A stretch of 64,000 nucleotides of DNA from Azadirachta indica (Eukaryota; Streptophyta; Magnoliopsida; Sapindales; Meliaceae): assembly GCA_022749755.1 (NCBI GenBank), contig CM040453.1, forward strand, positions 17,865,368 through 17,929,367, given 5' to 3'. Made by a program: the position numbers and the translations under genes. Below are positions 56,878 to 64,000 of the stretch, one piece after another; the first letter of the stretch is position 1; each line of letters begins with the position of its first letter. The notes under the pieces are model-generated. The model was not told the DNA's origin, made no database searches, and was given only the letters and a program-made list of their open reading frames with translations.

Positions 56878-59640
56878 ATGGCAAGCAATGAAATGACTCT
56901 CTTCTAAGTTCCAATGCTCACCAAGAGCAACTACGATAACTAGGGCATCAAGATGAAGGCTTTGCTAGGAGCTCAAGATACGTGGGAAGTTGCAGAGAAA
57001 GAGTTTGATGTGCCTAAAGAGAAGGCCACGCTTACTGAAGCTCAAAAAGATCTCTTGAAAGATTTTAAAAAGAAAGACAAGAAAGCTCTCTACTTCATCT
57101 ATCAAGCATTGGATGAAGATAGTTTTGAGAAAGTTTCAAATGCAATCACCACCAAAGAATCATGAGAGATGCTTCAAACTTTATATAAAGGTGTTGAAAA
57201 AGTGAAAAAGGTACGTCTTTAAACTTTACGAGGTAAGTTTAAATCTTTATATATGAAAAAACGTGAATCAATTTTTTAATATTTTTCTAGAGTTTTGGCG
57301 GTGGCTAATCAATTAAAAGGAAATGGAGAAAGTTTAAGTAATGTTTGAATTATGGAGAAAATTTTTCGTTCCATAAATTTGAAATTTGAACATATTATTG
57401 TAACAATTTAAGAAACAAAAGATTTAAAGTTCATGACTATTGAAGAACTCATAGGGTCATTACAAGCATATGAAGAAAAATAAAAGAGAAAGCAAGAAGC
57501 CTTGGAAAAGTTCTCCAAACAAACCTCACCTTCAAAGAAAAGGAAGAAAGTTTTGACAATAAGAAAGGCCAACATAAAAGAGGAATTGGTCGAGAACGAG
57601 GCCGTGGACGTGGACAAGGATGGAGAAGACCATTGAATTATATAACAATAACAACAATAAAAGAGGAGAAGGCTCAAGAAAAGGTCGTGGAAGAGGCAAT
57701 CTGAACTCAAAGTATGATAAGTCTCAAGTTAAATGTTATAATTGTCAAAAATTTGGCCATTATGGTTTCAAGTATAGAGTTTCCAATAATAAAATTAGTG
57801 AAAAGGCCAACTATGTGGAAAACAAAAATCAAAAAGAAGAAATGTTATTGCTAGCATTTAAGGACAATAATAGTGGCAGCACTAATATATGGTTCCTTGA
57901 TACCAGCGTAAGCAATCACATGTGTAGAAGTAAGAATATGTTCGTGGAGCTTGATGAATCGGTAAGTGGCAATACTTCCTTTGGGATGCATCTAAATTAC
58001 ACGTAAGAGGTAAAGGTAACACCCTTATTCGCTTGAAAGATAGAAGACATCAATTTATTTTAAACGTTTATTATGTGCTCAATATGAAAAATAATATTTT
58101 AAACTTAAGACAACTCTTAGAAAAAGACTATGATATTCGTATGCAAAGGTGGCAGTGTTCGAAAATAGAATATTCTTGTTAAATATTCAAAACGATGTAG
58201 CAAAATATCTCAAGGCATACTACAATGATGCATCATGGCTATGGCATCTTCGACTTGGGCATCTTAATTTTGGAGGTTTGGAACTGTTATCCAAGAAGAA
58301 AATGGTGAGAGTACTGCCTTGCATCAATCATCCTGACCAGCTGTGCGAATGATGTCTACTTAGGAAGTAATTTAAGATAAGCTTTCCAAAGAAGTCTACT
58401 TTTAAAGCCAATAAGCCACTCGGATTCATGCACATTGATGTATGTGATCCTATCAAACCAAGCTTCCTAGGTAAGAGTAATTATTTTCTTCTTTTCAGTA
58501 ATGATTATTCAAGAAAAACATGGGTGTATTTTTTGAAAGAAAAATCCTAAGTTTTTGGCATGTTCAGAAAGTTTAAAACAGTCGTGGAGAATGAAAGTGG
58601 ATGCAAAATCAAGGCCATGAGATCTGATCATGGAGGAGAATTCACTTCGAAAGAGTTTCAAGAGTTTTGTGAAGCAAATGGAATCCGTCATCTTCTAACT
58701 ATTCTGGAATTCTCCCAATAAAATGACATTGTTGAAAAGAAAAATAGAACCATTCTCGACATGGCACGAAACATGCTTTAAAGCAAGAAATTGCCAAAAG
58801 GATTTTTGGCTAAAGCTGTAGTTTATACAGTGTATTTATCTAACCAATCTCCTATTCAAAGTATGTGGGGAAAGATGCCACAAGAAGCTTGGAGTGGAAG
58901 AAAGCCTAACATTTCTCAGTTACAGGTTTTTGGAAGTATTGCTTATGCTTATGTGCCAAAAGAAGAAAGAAGTAAGCTTAATGATCGTAGTGAGAAGTTT
59001 ATTTTCATTGGCTATGATTCAAATTCAAAAAGATACAAGCTTTACAATCTAAGCAATGGGAAAACCATCATCAACCGAGATGTAGAGTTTGATAAAGAAA
59101 GCTCGCCGGAATGGAATGTTAAAGAAAAAGATTACAACCTCTTCCCTTACCTTGAAGATGAAAAAGTTACGAGAGATTTAACAATACTATAAGCAAAAGA
59201 AGTTTAAGAAGAGTTTGCTACTCCACCTACCTCACCAACAATAGCTGCTCATCAAGACTCACCACCATCATTTTTAAATGAAAGGACCACATCGGGCACA
59301 AGGAGTTTAGATGAATCTACAAGGTAATGAAAAATCAAAATGATTTACACTGTTTTGTCTTTTTGCCAACTATGAACAAGTGGGTTTTAAAGATACAATT
59401 CAAGATGAAAAATGGATGAAGAAATAAAAGCTATCAAGAAGAATGATACGTGGGAGCGTGCAACACTTCCTAAAAGACAAAAAGGCAAATGGATCAACAA
59501 AGTGAAAAAAAAAATACACGTGTAATGTAAAGCAGTACAAAGCAATATTAGTGGCTACATGCTACAAGCAAAAGCATTGCATTGATTATAAAGAAGACTT
59601 TGCACCCGTTATAAGATTTGACTCATTATTTTCATGGGGG
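56878..59640 (+). pseudogene. Copia-2 gag-protease-integrase-partial RT relic, copy B
   Basis: Same gag stops (Q to TAA, W to TAG) and same zinc-knuckle cysteine loss as copy A. Protease reads DTSVSNHM. Integrase keeps the second catalytic aspartate (RSDHGGEF near 58,620), unlike copy A. After integrase (open at 58,791-59,192) a weak RT N-terminus can be read: QDEKWMKK, EEIKAIKKNDTWE, then KQKHCIDYKEDFAPVIRF-like text near 59,560-59,620, ending abruptly. The RT catalytic core is absent. Confidence 0.85.
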
Positions 59641-59684
59641 CATAAAGTAAATGGAAGAGTAATCAAATCAAGTTTAAGAGAGGG

Positions 59685-60092
59685 TGTTAGAAATTAATCT
59701 TGATTTAGCCCAAAATAATTTGGGCTTGTAAGATTTGAGCCTAAGAATCATGTGATCCAATTTATAGAAATTCGTAAGAAAATATATAAATATTTAGTAA
59801 TAAAAATCTAGATAAATAGAATAAATATCTAAATATTTGTAGTTAATATCTAGATATTATTATGTATACTTCTAAAAGAAAATTTGCAATCACTGGATTA
59901 GATATGTGTTGGCATAATTCTAACTGTTCATTAAAGAGGTACCATACTATAAATAGGGGTGAGTTCTTTCATTATTTGTCAAATCAAAAAATAAAAATCA
60001 ATAAGATTGTAAGTTTCTCTTTCCTTCCTTGTCCGTAATTATTTCTAACAAATTTATCTTCTCTTGTAATATAAATCCTCCGCCTTCCTACA
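59685..60092 (+). repeat. Copia-2 3' LTR, copy B
   Basis: 408 bases from TGTTAGAAATTAATC to CCTTCCTACA, directly after a purine-rich tract. TATA-like ATACTATAAATAGGGG lies near 59,942. It aligns with the 5' LTR over its whole length with many substitutions and small indels. Confidence 0.87.
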
Positions 60093-60688
60093 TGCTCGAT
60101 CTCTCATAAATCTTTAAAAGGGTTTAGAAAATAATATTTTGTATTATTCAAAGGTTTTATATTTGAGAGTGCACTTTTGTGGAAATAACAGCTATTGTAT
60201 CTTAAAGAGAATACTACTATAAAAATCTACTTGCACCAAGACATTATAAGATAAAAGGGCAGAAATTTCCTTGAGGACATATAAGAATTTTTCGTGTTAT
60301 TCATTGCATCATCAATTTTTATTAGAGAAATCCCTAGCAGTATACAGTTTTAGTTTCATAAAATTATTTTTACATTGTACATGAAGTACCAAACATTATT
60401 GAATTAAAGAATTTATTTGCAAAAATAAATAAATAAGAAAAAAGAATCTACTTGAAAGCCTTTAATCTTATAGAAGAAAATATCAAATTATATTAATTAG
60501 ATTAATTAATTTTTTTCTAAGTTGAATGAAGTCCACAAAGATGGAGGAATAGATCATTTTTCTAGCTTACCTTTAACATTAATAATTCTTTTCGATGTAT
60601 TATCATGCAAAATTTCTTTAGTTTAATCAAATTATTGGATTTTGTTTCAACTCAATAAAAGATCAACAATAGTGGGAGAAGACATTAC
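60093..60688. other. RLP intron, copy B
   Basis: Counterpart of 17,598-18,184. Contains the same weak LRR-exon relic (about 60,565-60,615) and one extra ATTATATTAATT-type tandem unit near 60,487. No other feature. Confidence 0.5.
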
Positions 60689-60844
60689 CTTTAAATTCAA
60701 TACTTCCTTTCAATTTGTTATTAGACAAAGATAATTCTTTCAATGATGAAAGACCCTAAAGAGATGATAAGATACTATTGCTAAACAAAATATTTTCCAA
60801 ATAGAGAACCTTCAAATTGCTCAAATTTGATAGTCTTTCTAAAC
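60689..60844 (-). pseudogene. RLP LRR exon 2, copy B
   Basis: Same length (156 bases) and same in-frame TAG as the copy A exon at 18,185-18,340; only a few silent or conservative substitutions differ. The donor GT and the LRR consensus are retained. The shared stop shows that the exon was already defective in the ancestor of both copies. Confidence 0.8.
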
Positions 60845-61130
60845 TTGAATAAATTAAACAATTAATATAATTTGTATCATTTGTCAATTTAAAAATTGTC
60901 TAAGATTTCTCAAACATAATAATTCCAAAATCCGAAAGCAATTTCTTAAATTTGGAGATTATTAAGAATGATCTTCTAATTTATTTCATTAAATTAGTTT
61001 TAAATTAACTTTTTTCTAAAATATTATTTGAAGCTTGGTTGAATATAAAAGGGAGATAAGAGATACTTGCCTTCAAATCTCATTTGCAATTAAAATGTTA
61101 AAATTAATTACACACAAGAACGTAAAGGAC

Positions 61131-61561
61131 CTTCACTTTTAATACAACTAGCTATAGAGTTGTCACTTAAGTCAACATGCTCTAATTTTGCAAAAAGAGT
61201 GAACAGAGAAGCATTCTAATACCATGAGTTGCCACTTAAGTCAAGATACTTTAACTCTTTAAAACGAGTGAACAAAGATGTATTTAGATACCATTGACCT
61301 ACTCTGCCAAATCCTAGTACTAGATAGATATAATTCTAACACTTTGTGAGTGTTGTTATACTCAACCGTTTTCCGTTGACAGTAATCTAAATTATCCCCA
61401 TCCCAGTTTCTAAGGCTTTTAGGATTATTGAAGAAAGGTTTAAGTTGCAAGAAGGCAAATCTCTCACATTCCCAACATCCCTCATTGCAACCATAACTTT
61501 CAAATAAAACAAATACGAAGAAGAGCAACTTCACTCACACTACCCATTTTGAGCTCATCAT
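61131..61561 (-). pseudogene. RLP 5' exon, copy B (same lesions as copy A)
   Basis: Counterpart of 18,628-19,058. The two ATGs are at 61,561 and 61,558, the premature TGA is at 61,537-61,535, and the same frameshift and downstream TAG are present. The 92 codons after the stop, running to 61,259, are identical in translation to copy A. All inactivating changes are therefore ancestral to the duplication. The N-cap cysteine losses are also shared. Confidence 0.88.
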
Positions 61562-64000
61562 CTTAACTAATCTATTAATGCAATCTCTTTAAAATTGATG
61601 ATCTATAGAATTGGCTCTAATCTACCTTATTTATATAAAAAGAAACCTTTTTTTTTATCTCATTGACTTGGATGTCGTTTTTGACGATTATTTCTCAATT
61701 TCTTTATTTTCTAACAAAAGAAAAAAGTAGTCTATAGTAACTTTTTGCATAGTCTAATTCACCAAATGTAATTAAATTTATAAATTTGTATATTATAAAC
61801 TAAATAAATACAAAAAATTTACAGATATTACTATTATGTTACATGTGATGATAATTTCTTTTGTTACAAATAAATATTTATTTTTTATTTTGTATATGAC
61901 CAATAAATATGTAATAAAATTAAATAATAGTAATAATAATATTTAAATTAATCTCTACAACATGATATTAGAATAATCGTTCATATCTTTATAAATTTAG
62001 TCCTTAACATATTTAAAGAGTTAAATAAGTTTTACCATTCAATATTTCAAATATATTTTTTTAAATGAAGTGTGAGATTTTTATCAATGATTGTCTTTTA
62101 ACAATAATTTTTTTTAAAGAATTTTAGTTAAATTTTCAGCGTTATCTTTATGTTATTATTAAATGAGTTTTAGGATCCAAGATTTATCAATCAAATTTAA
62201 ATTCCATTTACAAAATAGGACATGAATTGACTGAGCTAAAATGGAAATTAAGAAATTTTAATTTGAAATCTTCGTTTGTTTAATACAACTTTTTTTATAT
62301 TGGTTATATTAAATAATTTTTCACAGTTATAAGTCTTCTCCCTTTTAACTTATTATCATACTTTTAGAGAAAAAATACCTTGCGCACAATTTGTCAACAA
62401 AAGCAAGTGTCTATTATATGCATGATGCCTCAAGAAAAAAAGAAGATGAAGACATTTATCTTTCTTAGAAGTTCATGAAACAAAATCGAATTTCGCCTTC
62501 TTTAAAGTTAATATATTAACTTTCTATTCATATTTTATTTTGTTGATTTCAAATTAATACTAATTCAAATATTGCAAATACTTATTTTCTTTATCTAAAA
62601 TTTGATTAGATTGAAGTATAAATAGAATTTTTTGGTTTTTATGTTACATATACAACTACTAATATTATATTAAAAATCTGCTAAATATCTAGACACACAT
62701 AGTGTGATTTCCGTCTTATTATATAGTCCACCCTAAATATTTAGGCACACATAGTGTGATTTTTATCTAAGTACATTCAATGTGATTTATATCATTATAT
62801 AGTCCACCCTAGATATGGAGGCACACGTAGTGTGATTTCTAGCTACCATAAATTGGAGAGATTTTGGACATTGATACTCATATAGTCTACCTCAGATATT
62901 TACGCACACATAATATGATTTCTACCCTTAATTACAGAGAGTTTGGATATTGATATTTATATAATCCACGCCAAATATCTTCCCACGCACAGTGCAATTT
63001 CTATTTTTAATTGGAGAAAAATCTACCACATATTAATGGAAACTCTACAAATTTGTAGGGAGAAGTTTGTTCTTTGGTAGGACTCAAACATTCACCCTCT
63101 AGTTGGAGGGTGTCGAGGAGGGTATTCTTACCTACCGAAAAAAGGTTGGCTGGCAAAGTATAAATAGATTTAATTGAATGAGTTTAGATTTTTTTTTTTT
63201 TTTAACAAGTGATGCTATTGCCATACCTCTAAAATATAAAGAGATTTGATTACAAAAGGCTAGGTGGCAAAGTATAAATAGATTTGATTACATGAGTTTA
63301 GATCCCTTTTTTTTCTTTTACCATTGATGCTACTGCCATACCTCTAAAATTATTATAAAAGTCTTTATTTATTTATTTATTTTATTAAAATATATTAATA
63401 TAAAAGAAATAATTAATTCTAAAAGTTACTCCCGACATTGTCTCACTTATTTGCAAACTCAATGTTCTCATTTTTTTTATTTTAATAAAAACAATTATTT
63501 AATTATTTTTTAGAATATATTTAATTATATTTTGAAACAGTAAATTTTTAATAAATTTTGACTCGTTAACAAAATTATTGACTTTATTAGTAATAAAAAA
63601 AAGTATGTCATCTTCATCTATTTTTAAAGTCTTTGCATGCTCCATTCGCAGGGTGAAGTCGCAATAAATTATTTATTATGACTTGTTAACAACCAATAAA
63701 CTTTAACACTAATAAAAAACGTGTCATCTTCATTTTTTTTTTTTTTAAGTCTGTATTTGGTCAAATTTAATTTTGATTTTATGAAAGACTTAAAACTCAA
63801 AGGAACCATTAATGATGGGATCAAATAAAAATAAAGAAAATATTAATGACACTTAATGTCTGAAATAATATGAAAATATAAGAAATTATTATTCGATTAA
63901 TTTTCAGTTAATAAATTATTATTTTAAAAAGTATAAAAGCATTTATTTATTCCGATTGGGTTATATAATAATTTTATAGAACTTAACCCCTCTTATTTGT
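61562..64000 (-). other. Upstream region of the RLP pseudogene, copy B
   Basis: Counterpart of 19,059-21,499, including the TATA-like segment just 5' of the ATG, the CACACATAGTGTGATTT motif array (about 62,680-63,000) and the ~113-base tandem duplication (about 63,147-63,355). The window ends inside this region. No coding sequence. Confidence 0.6.

Larger units (their letters stand above)
56417..60092 (+). mobile_element. Copia-2 retrotransposon, copy B, both LTRs present
   Basis: 5' LTR 56,417-56,846, gag-protease-integrase, a truncated N-terminal RT piece, a polypurine tract (TTTAAGAGAGGG just before 59,685) and a 3' LTR to 60,092. RT beyond its first ~100 codons and all of RNase H are missing although both LTRs remain, so an internal deletion predates the duplication. 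Five-base flanks do not match, so the insertion is old or rearranged. Confidence 0.9.
45867..61561 (-). pseudogene. LRR receptor-like protein pseudogene, copy B, start codon to C-terminus
   Basis: Complete extent of the RLP relic on the minus strand, about 15.7 kb, most of it transposon. Order on the minus strand: signal peptide and LRR N-cap exon (61,561-61,131), LRR exon (60,844-60,689), Copia-2, Copia-1, Gypsy-related remnants, LRR exons (47,514-47,440 and 47,287-47,134), then the 3' exon (46,641-45,867) with LRRs, C-terminal cap, transmembrane helix and tail. Disabling changes include a stop at codon 9, a stop in the second exon, frameshifts in at least three exons, loss of a block of LRRs and a stop just after the transmembrane segment. 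No plausible product remains. Confidence 0.9.
46873..64000 (+). repeat. Segmental duplication, copy B (truncated by window end)
   Basis: Second copy of the block at 1-21,499. The coordinate offset from A is 46,872 at the left edge, about 41,910 through the Copia elements and 42,501 at the right edge. The offset steps are explained by a 4,957-base deletion in B (junction at 48,176/48,177) and a 580-base deletion in A (junction at 17,271/17,272). B also carries the RLP C-terminal region at 45,867-46,641, left of the part that can be compared with A. The duplication may therefore extend further left than 46,873. Confidence 0.97.

Noticed and set aside
1..64000. Assembly artefact (one locus placed twice)
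   Set aside because: Different large deletions, many scattered substitutions and small indels distinguish the copies, and unique sequence separates them. Haplotype mis-joining cannot be fully excluded without reads.

Overview
The window looks like nuclear DNA of a dicot plant. It is very AT-rich and packed with decayed Copia and Gypsy retrotransposons and MITEs. It also holds relics of two plant gene families: multi-exon LRR receptor-like proteins (RLP) and an SVP-type MADS-box gene. I see no intact host gene, no rRNA or tRNA gene, no CRISPR array and no operon-like organisation. The species cannot be named from what is visible.

The main architecture is a large direct duplication. Bases 1-21,499 (copy A, cut by the window start) recur in the same orientation at 46,873-64,000 (copy B, cut by the window end). 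By eye the copies differ by roughly 1-1.5 substitutions per 100 bases plus small indels. Two large indels separate them. Copy B lacks 4,957 bases present in A at 1,308-6,264. Copy A lacks 580 bases present in B at 59,187-59,766. Both breakpoints carry 3-base microhomology.

Each copy contains an RLP pseudogene on the minus strand. In B it can be followed from the start codon (61,561) to the transmembrane C-terminus (45,867). In A the 3' end lies left of the window. Transposable elements split it: a Gypsy-related segment (4.9-8.2 kb in A, 48.2-50.1 kb in B), a 5'-truncated Copia (Copia-1, 8.2-12.4 and 50.1-54.3 kb) and a second Copia with two LTRs in B (Copia-2, 14.5-17.6 and 56.4-60.1 kb). Nonsense codons in the RLP are shared by A and B, so the gene was dead before the duplication.

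Between the copies, 21.5-26.3 kb holds a GC-richer unassigned patch, a ~110-base tandem array, AT-rich spacer and an old paralogue of the RLP upstream region. At 27.2-31.0 kb the same ~110-base repeat is organised into three ~1.25-kb higher-order units, each carrying a 473-483-base hAT-like MITE. At 33.9-36.6 kb lies a structurally complete 2.7-kb non-autonomous Gypsy element with a perfect 5-base target duplication and a 205-codon open frame. At 41.2-42.2 kb is a 5'-truncated SVP-like MADS-box pseudogene with exact exon structure but a stop codon and a frameshift. At 42.7-43.9 kb is a Mutator-like fold-back element. The rest is AT-rich spacer.

The overall picture is a birth-and-death RLP cluster: gene fragments and their upstream regions copied repeatedly, colonised by retrotransposons, then copied again as a block. 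I found no convincing new functional system. The most unusual structures are the MITE-in-satellite higher-order repeat and the small Gypsy derivative that keeps a long open frame.
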